Positions 12,896-22,424 of a DNA stretch of 64,000 nucleotides are shown one piece after another (positions within the stretch are counted from its first letter, which is position 1; each line of letters starts with the position of its first letter). The notes below the pieces were generated by a model. That model had not been told where the DNA came from. It did no database searches and saw only the letters and a program-made list of their open reading frames with translations. This DNA is from Pseudorhodoferax sp. Leaf274 (GTDB lineage Bacteria; Pseudomonadota; Gammaproteobacteria; Burkholderiales; Burkholderiaceae_C): positions 372,001-436,000 of the forward strand of contig NZ_LMNA01000012.1 in the NCBI RefSeq assembly GCF_001422445.1. The letters run 5' to 3'. The translations under genes were made by a program, and so were the position numbers.

Positions 12896-15298
12896 ATGAC
12901 CGAGGAGGCGGTGTCGTCGTCGCGTGCCGGGCCCTGGCTGGCCTGCTGCATCGGCTTCGTGCTGGGCACGGCCGTGCAACTGCAGCAGGCCGCCCTGTGG
13001 CCGGCCTGGCCCTATGCCTTGCTGTGCGCGGCTGGCGCTGCCTTGGCATGGCACGGCTGGCGCCGCAGGCGGGCCGCAGGGCGTGCCGCATGGCACGCCC
13101 TTGCCGCGCTGGGCGTGGCGGCCCTGGCCTTCGGCTCGGTCGGCCTGCGGGCGCTGGTGTTCGATGCGCAGGCGCTGGCGCCGGCCCTGGAGGGGCGCGA
13201 CCTCTTGCTCACGGGCCGTGTGGCGGCCATGCCGCAGCCGGGCGACCTGGCCGTGCGCCTGCTGCTGGACGTGGATGCGGCGCAGATGGATGGCGCGGCG
13301 GTGCGGGTGCCGCCACGCGTCGAGCTGTCCTGGTACCGCGGCAGCCTGGATGGCGTGCCGCAACGGCCCGCCGACGTGCTGGCCGGCGACCGCTGGGCCG
13401 TGCAGGTGCGGCTGCGCGCGCCGCATGGGCAGCGCAATCCGCACGGCTTCGACTACGAGCTCTGGCAATGGGAGCGTGGCGTGCAGGCCACCGGCTATGT
13501 GCGCGCCGGTCCGAGGGATGCACCGCCGCGCCTGCTCGAGCGCGGCTGGCGGCATCCGGTGGAGCGGGCGCGGCAGGCCGTGCGCGAAGCGATCTTCGCG
13601 CGCATCGCCGAGCCGGCGCGCGCTGGTGTGGTGGCCGCGCTGGCCATGGGCGACCAGGGCGCGGTGGAGCGGGCCGACTGGGACCTGTTCCGCGCCACCG
13701 GCGTCAGCCACCTGCTCAGCGTGTCGGGCCTGCACGTGACGATGTTCGCCTGGCTCGCCACCGCGCTGGTCGGTTGGGGCTGGAGGCGGCTGGACCGGCT
13801 CGGCTGGCGTGCCAGCCTGTGGTGCCCCGCACCGCATGCGGGCCTGGTCGGCGGCGTGGTGCTGGCGGCGGCCTATGCCTTGTTCAGCGGCTGGGGCGTG
13901 CCGGCGCAACGCACGCTCGTGATGCTGGCCGTGGTCGCGCTGCTGCGCCTGGCCGGGCGGCAATGGCCGTGGCCGCTGGTGTGGGCGCTGGCCGGCCTCG
14001 CGGTGCTGGCGCTCGATCCATGGGCGCTGCTGCAGGCGGGCTTCTGGCTCAGCTTCGTCGCCGTGGGCGTGCTGTTCGCCAGCGATGCGGGGCGCGTGGC
14101 GCAGGGTGCCGTGGCGCGCGTGCAGCGCCTGTTGCGTGAACAGGCCATCGTCACGGTGGCGCTGGCGCCGCTGTCGCTGATGCTGTTCCAGCAGGTCTCG
14201 CTCGTGGGGCTGGTGGCCAACCTGCTCGCCATCCCGTGGGTGACGCTGGTGTTGACGCCGCTGGCCCTGCTGGGCGTGGTGTTCGCGCCGCTGTGGGACC
14301 TGGCGGCGGCGGCCACCAGCGCGATGCTGGCCGTGCTGGCCTGGCTCGCGCAATGGCCGCTGGCCAGCCTGTCGCATGCGGCCGTGCCCCTGCCCCTGGG
14401 GACCGCGGCCTTGCTGGGTGCGGTGCTGCTGGTGCTGCGGCTGCCGCTGGGCGTGCGCCTGCTGGGCCTGCCGCTGCTGCTGCCCGCTCTGCTGTGGCAG
14501 CCGGCGCGCCCGGCGCCCGGGCAGTTCGACCTGCTGGCGGCCGACATCGGCCAGGGCAACGCGGTGCTGGTGCGCACGGCAGGCCACAGCCTGCTGTACG
14601 ACACCGGCCCGCGCCACGGGCAGGACAGCGATGCCGGACACCGCGTGCTGGTGCCGCTCTTGCGTGCGCTGGGCGAGCGGCTGGACCGCGTGGTCGTGAG
14701 CCATGCCGACAGCGACCACAGCGGCGGCGCCGGCACGGTGCTCGCGGCGCAGCCGCAGGCCGCGCTGCTGGCGTCCTTGCCCGATGGCCATGTGCTGGCC
14801 GTGCGCTACCCCGTGACGCGGTGCGCGGCCGGGCAGCGCTGGGAGTGGGATGGCGTGCGCTTCGAGGTGCTGCACCCGCCCGACGACGCCGCGCGCGATG
14901 CCAAGCCCAACACGCTCAGCTGCGTGCTGCGCGTGGTGGCGCAAGGCCGCGCCGTGCTGCTGGCCGGCGACATCGAGCAGGCGCAGGAGCAACAGCTGGC
15001 GGCCAGCGGCGCCGACCTGCACGCGGACCTGCTGCTGGTGCCGCACCACGGCAGCAAGACCTCGTCGAGCACCGCGTTGCTGCGCGCGGTGGCGCCGCGC
15101 TTCGCTTTGGTGCAGGCCGGTTACCGCAACCGCTTCGGCCATCCCGCACCCGAGGTCGTGCAGCGGCTGCAGGCGCACGGCGCCACCGTCGTGGGTTCGC
15201 CCGCGTGCGGGGCAGCGCAATGGCGCAGCGATGCGCCCGACCGTGTGGACTGTGCGCGCGTGCAGCAGCCGCGTTACTGGTGGCACCGCCTTCCGTGA
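12896..15298 (+). CDS. comEC: DNA internalization-related competence protein ComEC/Rec2
   Basis: An 800-residue inner-membrane channel for single-stranded DNA uptake. The N-terminal region (~10-215) includes two or three membrane segments and the DUF4131 beta-barrel domain. The competence domain (~225-500) has the family motif HLLSVSGLHVTMF (SGLH at 277-280) and many membrane helices. The C-terminal metallo-beta-lactamase fold starts at LLAADIGQGNAVLV and carries HADSDHSGG (603-611). I chose ATG 12896 over an in-frame GTG at 12872. It separates the two ATP-grasp/Alpha-E loci but its function is unrelated to theirs as far as known. Confidence 0.93.
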   Translation: MTEEAVSSSRAGPWLACCIGFVLGTAVQLQQAALWPAWPYALLCAAGAALAWHGWRRRRAAGRAAWHALAALGVAALAFGSVGLRALVFDAQALAPALEGRDLLLTGRVAAMPQPGDLAVRLLLDVDAAQMDGAAVRVPPRVELSWYRGSLDGVPQRPADVLAGDRWAVQVRLRAPHGQRNPHGFDYELWQWERGVQATGYVRAGPRDAPPRLLERGWRHPVERARQAVREAIFARIAEPARAGVVAALAMGDQGAVERADWDLFRATGVSHLLSVSGLHVTMFAWLATALVGWGWRRLDRLGWRASLWCPAPHAGLVGGVVLAAAYALFSGWGVPAQRTLVMLAVVALLRLAGRQWPWPLVWALAGLAVLALDPWALLQAGFWLSFVAVGVLFASDAGRVAQGAVARVQRLLREQAIVTVALAPLSLMLFQQVSLVGLVANLLAIPWVTLVLTPLALLGVVFAPLWDLAAAATSAMLAVLAWLAQWPLASLSHAAVPLPLGTAALLGAVLLVLRLPLGVRLLGLPLLLPALLWQPARPAPGQFDLLAADIGQGNAVLVRTAGHSLLYDTGPRHGQDSDAGHRVLVPLLRALGERLDRVVVSHADSDHSGGAGTVLAAQPQAALLASLPDGHVLAVRYPVTRCAAGQRWEWDGVRFEVLHPPDDAARDAKPNTLSCVLRVVAQGRAVLLAGDIEQAQEQQLAASGADLHADLLLVPHHGSKTSSSTALLRAVAPRFALVQAGYRNRFGHPAPEVVQRLQAHGATVVGSPACGAAQWRSDAPDRVDCARVQQPRYWWHRLP

Positions 15299-15379
15299 GC
15301 GTCTTTTTTTCGCACGCCGCGTGCACGGCCATCCGTCTCTGGCTTGCAACTTGCTATTCTCGGTACAGGAGATGGGTCC

Positions 15380-16900
15380 ATGCTGAAATTTGATGAGATG
15401 TATACCAAGCTTCCCTACGAGTTCTTCTCGAAGGGCGAGCAGATCCGGGATCACTACAAGATCTACGATGCCTGGCTGGCGCGCCAACCCGGCGACATGA
15501 TGGCCAAGCGCCGGGCCGAGGCCGAGATGATCTTCCGCCGTGTCGGCATCACCTTCGCGGTGTATGGCGCCAAGGACGAGGACGGCTCGGGCACCGAGCG
15601 CCTGATCCCGTTCGACCTGATCCCGCGCATCATCCCCGCGGCCGAATGGGCGGCGATGGAAAAGGGCCTGGTGCAGCGCGTGACCGCGCTGAACCGCTTC
15701 ATCCACGACGTCTACCACGACCAGGAGATCATCAAGGCCGGCTTGATCCCCAAGGAGCAGGTCGTCAACAACGCGCAGTTCCGCCCCGAGATGGTGGGTG
15801 TCGACGTGCCCAACAACGTCTACTCGCACATCGCCGGCGTCGACATCGTGCGTGCGCCCGATGCCCAGGGCAAGGGCGAGTACTACGTGCTCGAGGACAA
15901 CCTGCGCGTGCCCAGCGGTGTCAGCTACATGCTGGAGAACCGCAAGATGATGATGCGGCTCTTCCCCGACCTGTTCAGCCACCACCACGTGGCGCCGGTC
16001 GCGCACTATCCCGACCTGCTGCTCGAGACCCTGCGTGCCTCGGCGCCACCGGCCACGGCGGAGCCCACGGTCGTGGTGCTCACGCCCGGCATGTACAACA
16101 GCGCCTACTTCGAGCATGCCTTCCTGGCGCAGCAGATGGGCATCGAACTCGTCGAGGGCCAGGACCTGCTGGTCAAGGACAACTTCGTCTACATGCGCAC
16201 CACGCGCGGCCCCAAGCGCGTGGACGTGATCTACCGCCGCGTGGACGACGACTTCCTCGACCCCAACGTGTTCCGTCCCACCTCCACGCTGGGCTGCGCC
16301 GGCCTGATGGAGGCCTACAAGGCGGGCAACGTGGTGATCTGCAATGCCGTGGGCACGGGCGTGGCCGACGACAAGTCGATCTACCCCTACGTGCCCAAGA
16401 TGATCGAGTTCTACCTGGGCGAAAAGCCCATCCTGAACAACGTGCCCACTTACATGTGCCGTCAGGCCGACGACCTCAAGTACGTGCTCGACAACCTCAA
16501 GGACCTCGTCGTCAAGGAGGTGCACGGTGCCGGCGGCTACGGCATGCTGGTCGGCCCGGCCGCCACCAAGGCCGAGATCGAGGACTTCCGCAAGGCGGTG
16601 GTCGCCAACCCCAGCGGCTACATCGCCCAGCCCACGCTCTCGCTGTCGAGTTGCCCGACCTTCGTGGAGAGCGGCATCGCGCCGCGCCACATCGACCTGC
16701 GGCCCTTCGTGCTGTCGGGCAAGGAGGTGCAGATGGTGCCGGGCGGGCTGACCCGCGTGGCGCTCAAGGACGGCTCGCTCGTCGTCAATTCCTCGCAGGG
16801 CGGCGGCACCAAGGACACCTGGATCCTGGAAGACGCGGACATCCCGTTTGCCGCCTCGACGGCACCCAGCCAACAACAAGCACAGACCTCGGGGGAATGA
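15380..16900 (+). CDS. Circularly permuted ATP-grasp type 2 family protein
   Basis: A 506-residue stand-alone circularly permuted ATP-grasp protein. It begins MLKFDEMYTKLPYEFF and contains PFDLIPRIIPAAEWAAMEKGLVQR-type, VVVLTPGMYNSAYFEHAFLA-type and VVKEVHGAGGYGMLVGP-type blocks; the last is the nucleotide-binding glycine-rich loop. ATG 15380 is preceded by CAGGAGA at about 8 nt, which fixes the start against an in-frame TTG at 15344. It is the paralogue of the N-terminal half of the protein at 6551-9172. It lies 4 bp from the Alpha-E gene that follows, so they form an operon. It probably forms an amide bond in a small peptide; the substrate is unknown. Confidence 0.93.
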   Translation: MLKFDEMYTKLPYEFFSKGEQIRDHYKIYDAWLARQPGDMMAKRRAEAEMIFRRVGITFAVYGAKDEDGSGTERLIPFDLIPRIIPAAEWAAMEKGLVQRVTALNRFIHDVYHDQEIIKAGLIPKEQVVNNAQFRPEMVGVDVPNNVYSHIAGVDIVRAPDAQGKGEYYVLEDNLRVPSGVSYMLENRKMMMRLFPDLFSHHHVAPVAHYPDLLLETLRASAPPATAEPTVVVLTPGMYNSAYFEHAFLAQQMGIELVEGQDLLVKDNFVYMRTTRGPKRVDVIYRRVDDDFLDPNVFRPTSTLGCAGLMEAYKAGNVVICNAVGTGVADDKSIYPYVPKMIEFYLGEKPILNNVPTYMCRQADDLKYVLDNLKDLVVKEVHGAGGYGMLVGPAATKAEIEDFRKAVVANPSGYIAQPTLSLSSCPTFVESGIAPRHIDLRPFVLSGKEVQMVPGGLTRVALKDGSLVVNSSQGGGTKDTWILEDADIPFAASTAPSQQQAQTSGE

Positions 16901-16904
16901 TCCA

Positions 16905-17864
16905 ATGCTGAGCCGCACCGCCGACCACCTGTTCTGGATGTCGCGCTACACCGAGCGCGCAGAGAACACCGCCCGCATGCTGGACGTGAACTACCAGTCC
17001 TCGTTGCTGCCGCAGTCCGCCGCCGTGGCCCAGTTGGGCTGGCAGGGCCTGCTGTCGATCAGCGAGCTCGGCGGGCTGTACAGCAGCAAGCACGACAAGG
17101 TCAGTTCGCGCAACGTCATGGAGTTCATGGTCAAGGACGAGAGCAACCCGTCGTCCATCGTGTCCTGCCTGCGCGCTGCGCGCGAGAACGCGCGGGCCGT
17201 GCGCGGCAGCCTGACCACCGAGGTCTGGGAGACCGCCAACACCACCTGGCTCGACCTGAACCGCATGCTCAAGTCCGGTGAGTTCGAGGCCGATCCGGCG
17301 CAGTTCTTCGAGTGGGTCAAGTTCCGCTCGCACCTGTCGCGCGGCGTCACGCTCGGCACCATGCTGCAGGACGACGCGTTCTACTTCCTGCGCCTTGGAA
17401 CCTTCCTCGAGCGGGCCGACAACACGGCGCGGCTGGTCGACGTCAAGTTCCATGCGGTCGAGAGCGATTTCTACGGTGCCGCCAGCGAGAAGGACCAGGA
17501 GTACGACTTCTACCACTGGAGCGCGATCCTGCGTTCGGTCTCCGCCTTCGAGGTCTACCGCAAGGTCTACCGCGACGTGATCACACCCGAGCGCGTGGCC
17601 GAGCTGCTGATCCTGCGGGCCGACATGCCGCGCTCGCTGCACGCCAGCCTGAACGAGGTGCTGGCCAACCTGGAGATGGTGGCTGGCAACCCGGCCAGCG
17701 AGACGCTGCGCCGCGCCGGCAAGCTGCGCGCCGATCTCAAGTTCGGCCGCATCGACGAGATCCTGGCCACCGGCCTGCACGCCTTCCTCACGCAGTTCCT
17801 GGACCGCGTGAACGAACTGGGTGGCCACGTCAGCCGCGAGTTCCTCGTCCCCGTCCATGCTTGA
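16905..17864 (+). CDS. Alpha-E domain (DUF403) protein
   Basis: A 319-residue, almost wholly helical protein starting MLSRTADHLFWMSRYTERAENTARMLD, the signature of the Alpha-E family. ATG 16905 lies 4 bp after the ATP-grasp stop, with GGGGGAA as ribosome site, so the pair is translationally linked. It corresponds to the C-terminal half of the fusion at 6551-9172. The biochemical role of Alpha-E is not established; its constant pairing with ATP-grasp and transglutaminase genes suggests a partner or carrier-handling role. A small GC-rich hairpin (17864-17879) follows the stop without a T-tract. Confidence 0.92.
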   Translation: MLSRTADHLFWMSRYTERAENTARMLDVNYQSSLLPQSAAVAQLGWQGLLSISELGGLYSSKHDKVSSRNVMEFMVKDESNPSSIVSCLRAARENARAVRGSLTTEVWETANTTWLDLNRMLKSGEFEADPAQFFEWVKFRSHLSRGVTLGTMLQDDAFYFLRLGTFLERADNTARLVDVKFHAVESDFYGAASEKDQEYDFYHWSAILRSVSAFEVYRKVYRDVITPERVAELLILRADMPRSLHASLNEVLANLEMVAGNPASETLRRAGKLRADLKFGRIDEILATGLHAFLTQFLDRVNELGGHVSREFLVPVHA

Positions 17865-17921
17865 GGGGCTGGAGCCCCTGCGCCGCCTGCTGCCCCCCGG
17901 GGCGCGCAGACCCTTGCACCG

Positions 17922-20900
17922 ATGAACCCGCTGCGCGGGTTCACGCGCTGGCTGGGCCGCCTGAGCGTCGGGCGCAAGCTCACGCTGATCTACCTGCTGG
18001 ACCTGTCGGCGGTCATCTACGTCTCCAGCATCCTGATCCACGAGAAGTTCCAGTCGATCGACTTCACGCGCAAGGAGATTGTCGGCCTCGAGTACAGCGT
18101 CACGGTGCGCGACATGCTGCTCGCCCCGTTCGAATCGGCGCCGCCCGCAGCGCCGCAACGCGCGCAGCTGCAGGAGACGCTTGCGCGCCAGCGTACTGCG
18201 CACGACGAGGCGCTCAGGACCGGCCCGGCCGCCGATGCCTTCGTGGAGGCGCTCGCGCGCGTGGACGCGGCACCGGAAAGCCCCGAGGCGACCCGGCGCC
18301 TGCTGCGCAATGCGCGCGAGCTGCTGACCACCGTCGGCAACCAGTCCAACCTGATCCTGGATCCGGACCTGGACAGCTACTACGCCATGTCGCTCGTGGT
18401 GCTGCGCTTTCCCGAGCTGCTGGAGGTGTTGCACGACACAGTGCGCACCCTGCCCAGCGAGCGCGCCGTGGCGGCCGGCTCGGTCGACCGGCGCACCGAG
18501 CTGCTGATCCTGGCCGGTCGGCTCGACGCGGTTGCGCTGGGCATCCGCTCGGACTACACCCAGGCCTTCGCCGCCGGCACCCCGGTGCAGCGCGCGGCGC
18601 TGGGCCAGAGCCGCCAGGCGCTGCTGGGCACGCTGCAGTCGCTGCTGTCCTCGGTGCAGCGCCTGGCCGACAGCCACATCGTGCAATCCGACCTGGTGCT
18701 GCTGCGCGCCGAGCATGCGGCCGTGCTGTCGGCACTGGGGGCGGCCTGGTCGGTCACGGCCCATGACCTGGAGCGGCTGCTGCGCGAACGGGTGGACCTG
18801 TTGTTCAGCCGCATGTGGCTGCACCTGGGCACGGCGCTGCTGCTGCTGGCGTGCATCCTGAGCCTGGTGTATGCGGTGGCGCAGCAGATCGCCCAGCCGC
18901 TGCGCCGGCTCGCCGACGTCGCCGATGCGGTGCGCCGCACGGGCGACCATGCGCTGCGGGCCAACTGGCACAGCCGCGACGAGATCGGCCAACTCGTCAC
19001 GGCCTTCAACCAGATGCTCACCGACCTCGACGCGCAGCGCATCGTGCAGCAGGACGCGGCCGCCAGCGCCCGTGCGGCGCAGGCCCAGCAGCAGCTCGTG
19101 GAGGCGATCCCGATCGCGCTCGTGGTGACTTCGGTGCCGCACCACGAGGTGCTGCACGCCAACGCGGCGGCGCAGCCCTGGCTGGGCGGCCGCAGCACCG
19201 ACCCCTGGCGCAGTGGCCTGGAGCCGGGCGTGCGCCAGCGCTTCTTCCAGCGCCTGGCCGACCGCGGCGTGGTCGACGAGTTCGAGGTGCGCTGGCTCGG
19301 CGGCGACGAGCCCTCCTGGGCCGTGCTGTCGGCGCGCCGCTTGCAGTTCCACGGCCGCGACGCGGTGGTGACGGCCTTCACGCCGATCAACGTGATCAAG
19401 CTCATGGAAAGCCGGCTGGAGCTGTGGGCCAAGGTGTTCGAGGCCTCCTCGGAAGGCATCGTCATCATGGACACGCAGCAGCGCATCCTGTCGGCCAACC
19501 GGGCCTTTTGCCGCAGCACCTCGTACGATTTCTACGAGGTCATCGGCGAGCAGCTGTCCATGCTGCTGGACGCGCACGGCGGCGAGCCGTTCGGCGAGCG
19601 CATCGCGCGGGCCGCCCAGGAGCGCGATGCCTGGCAGGGCGAGGTGCAGTTCCGCAAGCGCTCGGGCGAGACCTATCCGGCCTGGCTCATGATCTCGGCC
19701 GTGCGCGACGTGACACGCGGCGGCGCGGTCACGCAGTACATCGCCATTGCGGTGGACATCAGCGACCGCAAGCGCACCGAGGCGCGCGTGCAGTTCCTGG
19801 CCCACCACGACGTGCTGACCGAGCTGCCCAACCGCTCGCTGTGCGTCGAACGCCTGGGCGAAGCCATCGCGCATGCGGACGCGGCCGGCGAGCAGGTCGC
19901 CGTGCTGTTCATCGACCTGGACCGCTTCAAGACCGTCAACGACACGCTGGGCCACCACATCGGCGACGGCGTGCTGCGTTCGGTCGCGCAGCGGCTCACG
20001 CAGGCGGTGCGCGCCGGCGACACCGTGAGCCGCCTGGGCGGCGACGAGTACGTGGTCATCATGCGCAGCGTCAGCTCGGCCGACGAGGTGCGCCAGGCCG
20101 TGGAGCGCCGCGTGATCCCGCTGATACGCCAGCCCCACCATGTCGAGGGGCATGCGCTGCATGTCTCGTGCAGCGTGGGCGTGGCGCTGTACCCGCAGGA
20201 CGGCCGCGAACTCGACGAGCTCATGCGCCGGGCCGATGCCGCCATGTACGAGGCCAAGGGTGCAGGCCGCGATGCCGCGCGCTTCTACGAGCCCGCCATC
20301 GAGCAGCTCGTGCAGCAGCGGCTGGTGCTCGAGCAGCAGCTGCGCCATGCGCTCCAGCGTGGCGAGCTGAGCCTGCACTACCAGCCGCGCGTGCGCGCCG
20401 ACGGCCATGCCGTGGTGGGCGTGGAGGCCTTGCTGCGCTGGCACAACGCGGTGCTCGGCGAGGTGCCGCCAGGCGCTTTCATCCCGGTTGCCGAGGAGAC
20501 CGGCCTGATCCGCCCGATCGGCGCCTGGGTCATCGAGCAGGCCTGCGCCCAGCTCGCGGCCTGGGCACGGCAGGGCCTGGCGGGTTTCGGCGTGTCGGTG
20601 AATCTGTCGTCGGTGCAGCTGTCCGAGCCCGGTCTCGTCGAGCACGTGCGCAGCTGCATCGATGCCAACGGCATCTCGGCACAGGCGCTGGAGATCGAGA
20701 TCACCGAATCGCTGCTGATGGACAGCGCGCCGCTGGCCGACCAGCAGCTTGCTGCGCTCAAGGGCCTGGGCGTCGTGCTTGCCATCGACGACTTCGGCAC
20801 CGGTTATTCCAGCCTGGCCTACCTCAAGCGCTTTTCGATCGACAAGCTCAAGATCGACCAGAGCTTCGTGCGCGACATGCTGACCGATCCGACCGACCTC

Positions 20901-21131
20901 GCCATCGTGCGCGCCATCGTCGCGCTGGCGCACACGCTGGGCCTGCAGGTGGTGGCCGAGGGGGTGGAGGGAAGCCAGCAGGGCTCGATGCTGGCCAGCA
21001 TGGCGTGCGACGAACTGCAGGGCTACTGGTTCGCGCGCCCCATGCCAGCTGCGCAGCTGGAGCGCTGGCTGCGCAACAGGGGCGCGCAGCCGCAGCGCCG
21101 GTATGCCGAGGCCGAGGCTACTCGTCCATGA
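17922..21131 (+). CDS. Membrane GGDEF/EAL protein with HAMP and PAS domains
   Basis: A 1069-residue cyclic-di-GMP protein. A first membrane helix (~20-40) and a second (~300-322) bracket a periplasmic helical sensor; a HAMP domain follows (~323-375), then two PAS-like regions (~390-495 and ~500-615). The cyclase domain (~620-790) has GGDEY (706-710) instead of GGDEF, with an intact inhibitory RxxD (697-700) five residues upstream. The phosphodiesterase domain (~800-1055) has EALLRW (835-840), EITES and DDFGTGYSS (956-964), all intact. It is therefore probably an active phosphodiesterase; cyclase activity with Tyr in the signature is uncertain. It follows the Alpha-E gene by 57 bp. Confidence 0.95.
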   Translation: MNPLRGFTRWLGRLSVGRKLTLIYLLDLSAVIYVSSILIHEKFQSIDFTRKEIVGLEYSVTVRDMLLAPFESAPPAAPQRAQLQETLARQRTAHDEALRTGPAADAFVEALARVDAAPESPEATRRLLRNARELLTTVGNQSNLILDPDLDSYYAMSLVVLRFPELLEVLHDTVRTLPSERAVAAGSVDRRTELLILAGRLDAVALGIRSDYTQAFAAGTPVQRAALGQSRQALLGTLQSLLSSVQRLADSHIVQSDLVLLRAEHAAVLSALGAAWSVTAHDLERLLRERVDLLFSRMWLHLGTALLLLACILSLVYAVAQQIAQPLRRLADVADAVRRTGDHALRANWHSRDEIGQLVTAFNQMLTDLDAQRIVQQDAAASARAAQAQQQLVEAIPIALVVTSVPHHEVLHANAAAQPWLGGRSTDPWRSGLEPGVRQRFFQRLADRGVVDEFEVRWLGGDEPSWAVLSARRLQFHGRDAVVTAFTPINVIKLMESRLELWAKVFEASSEGIVIMDTQQRILSANRAFCRSTSYDFYEVIGEQLSMLLDAHGGEPFGERIARAAQERDAWQGEVQFRKRSGETYPAWLMISAVRDVTRGGAVTQYIAIAVDISDRKRTEARVQFLAHHDVLTELPNRSLCVERLGEAIAHADAAGEQVAVLFIDLDRFKTVNDTLGHHIGDGVLRSVAQRLTQAVRAGDTVSRLGGDEYVVIMRSVSSADEVRQAVERRVIPLIRQPHHVEGHALHVSCSVGVALYPQDGRELDELMRRADAAMYEAKGAGRDAARFYEPAIEQLVQQRLVLEQQLRHALQRGELSLHYQPRVRADGHAVVGVEALLRWHNAVLGEVPPGAFIPVAEETGLIRPIGAWVIEQACAQLAAWARQGLAGFGVSVNLSSVQLSEPGLVEHVRSCIDANGISAQALEIEITESLLMDSAPLADQQLAALKGLGVVLAIDDFGTGYSSLAYLKRFSIDKLKIDQSFVRDMLTDPTDLAIVRAIVALAHTLGLQVVAEGVEGSQQGSMLASMACDELQGYWFARPMPAAQLERWLRNRGAQPQRRYAEAEATRP

Positions 21132-21357
21132 CGGCGCCGGCCGCGTCGCCGTACTTCTCGACGAACCAGGCGTGGCTGGCCTGCGTGCCGGGCTCGTAGG
21201 GGCAGGCGTCCTGCAGGATCTGGCGCACCTCCTGTGCAGCGCGCCAGCGCGCCAGTGCCTGCGCGTTGGCGGACTCGGGGCCTACGGGGCGGCTCGACTG
21301 GATGAACTGCGCCAGGCGACGATCGACTTCCAGGATGACGGTGGGCTCGGCTCGCAT
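21118..21357 (-). CDS. Small hypothetical protein
   Basis: A 79-residue soluble protein (MRAEPTVILEVDRRLAQ...) with no family I recognise. The chosen ATG 21357 gives a hydrophilic, mostly helical protein ending KYGDAAGAVMDE; the frame continues to 21387 through a Cys-rich stretch that is less convincing. Its 3' end overlaps the convergent GGDEF/EAL gene by 14 bp. Its start lies just upstream of the stop of the next minus-strand gene (21396), so the three small minus-strand genes may form one unit. Confidence 0.55.
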   Translation of the reverse strand: MRAEPTVILEVDRRLAQFIQSSRPVGPESANAQALARWRAAQEVRQILQDACPYEPGTQASHAWFVEKYGDAAGAVMDE

Positions 21358-21395
21358 ACAGGCGCAAAAGCAATTCCCGGGCCGCACCGCGTGTA

Positions 21396-21764
21396 TCAGG
21401 ACCCTGGGTGATCCCTGAGGTCGTCCTCGGGCGGATGCTGCAAAAACGCCTGGATGACCTGCTTGGCCTCGTCCAGCCGTGCCGGCTGCGGCTCGGTCAG
21501 TGTCTGGTGCAGCAGATTGGTGAAGGCCTCCAGCACCATCTGCGTGCGCTCGCTCATGCCGTGCTGTTGCGTTGCCTCGCGGATGCCGGGTGCTGCACGC
21601 GCCAGCGCCTCGTGCAGCACTGTGCGCTGCGAGTGGGTTGCCGCCAGCGCGGTGGTCACGGCGGTCAATGCGGTGATCACGCCCAGCAACTCCTCGTTGC
21701 TGCGTTCGAGTTGCTCCAGCCGTTCTTCGATGTAGCGGGGCCCAGGTCGACCGGTGTCAGGCAT
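21396..21764 (-). CDS. Hypothetical coiled-coil protein
   Basis: A 122-residue protein with a Pro/Gly-rich N-terminus, a predicted coiled coil (YIEERLEQLERSNEELLGV, ~11-29) and a helical C-terminal half. No known family or membrane segment is recognised. Codon use resembles neighbouring real genes. It follows the membrane-protein gene at 21777 by 12 bp on the same strand, consistent with co-transcription. Confidence 0.6.
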   Translation of the reverse strand: MPDTGRPGPRYIEERLEQLERSNEELLGVITALTAVTTALAATHSQRTVLHEALARAAPGIREATQQHGMSERTQMVLEAFTNLLHQTLTEPQPARLDEAKQVIQAFLQHPPEDDLRDHPGS

Positions 21765-21776
21765 GCAATGTGGAGT

Positions 21777-21986
21777 TCAGGGCGCGGCGCGCTCGATCAA
21801 CGCCGTGATGGTGGTGAGGACACCGACCATCGCCAGCGCGTGGAGCACGAAAGACACGCGGGCGCTGCGCCAGGGCAGCAACAGCGTTGGCAGGAATGCA
21901 GGAACTAGGGTGGCTTTCACCAACGGCTTCTCGTGAGGGGCAGGGGAGGCGCTACGCATGGCTCGCGTTCTGATGGATGCCGGCAA
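21777..21986 (-). CDS. Small single-pass membrane protein
   Basis: A 69-residue frame (MPASIRTRAMRSASPAP...) with one hydrophobic segment near the C-terminus (SFVLHALAMVGVLTTITAL). An internal ATG at 21959 would shorten it to 60 residues. No family is recognised. It is the first of three small minus-strand genes; spacing to the next is 12 bp. Confidence 0.45.
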   Translation of the reverse strand: MPASIRTRAMRSASPAPHEKPLVKATLVPAFLPTLLLPWRSARVSFVLHALAMVGVLTTITALIERAAP

Positions 21987-22108
21987 GCATCAAGGATGCC
22001 AGAACAGTTTGTCATCCACCGAACACATGACGTAACAGCGGGCAAGAGTGTAGCTGTGGCTGGCGAGGCCCCCGGGATGGGTTCCGGCGGTGCCTTAGCA
22101 TGCGGCGC

Positions 22109-22420
22109 ATGGACACCAAAAAAATGCAATGGACCAGTGGCGTGGCTGTGCTGGCGCTGGCCGGTTGTGCGGGCCTGGGCGGGCCTGCCGGAGCACCCGG
22201 AACGTCGGCCACGCCCGCCACCTGCGATGCCGCGGCCGCGCAGTTCGCCATCGGCCAGTCGTTCGGCCCGGCACTGGAGCGCGACGTGCGCGCGCGTTCG
22301 GGCGCCAGCATCGTGCGCTGGCTCAGCCCCGGGCAGGCGGTGACGATGGAATTCAACCCCGCGCGGCTCAACCTGACGCTGGACGGCCGCAGCCGCATCA
22401 CCAAGGTCGCCTGCGGCTGA
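22109..22420 (+). CDS. Putative lipoprotein, I78-type peptidase inhibitor family
   Basis: A 103-residue secreted protein with a lipoprotein signal ending LALAGC. The mature part starts at a second Cys (TCDAAAAQFAIGQ) and shows the I78 inhibitor pattern: CDAAAAQFAIGQ, then IVRWLSPGQAVTMEFNPARLNL and the terminal RITKVACG. Members inhibit serine peptidases in a potato-inhibitor-I-like fold. The start may be ATG 22109 or 22100. The terminal Cys probably forms a disulfide with the Cys at the start of the mature domain. Its stop is 4 bp from the stop of a convergent 40-residue lipoprotein gene. Confidence 0.8.
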   Translation: MDTKKMQWTSGVAVLALAGCAGLGGPAGAPGTSATPATCDAAAAQFAIGQSFGPALERDVRARSGASIVRWLSPGQAVTMEFNPARLNLTLDGRSRITKVACG

Positions 22421-22424
22421 GGGC

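Noticed and set aside
12755-20933. Very long open frames on the strand opposite comEC, the ATP-grasp/Alpha-E pair and the GGDEF/EAL gene
   Set aside because: They mirror real genes with clear families, their translations are Arg/Ala/His-rich without motifs, and such frames are expected opposite high-GC coding DNA.
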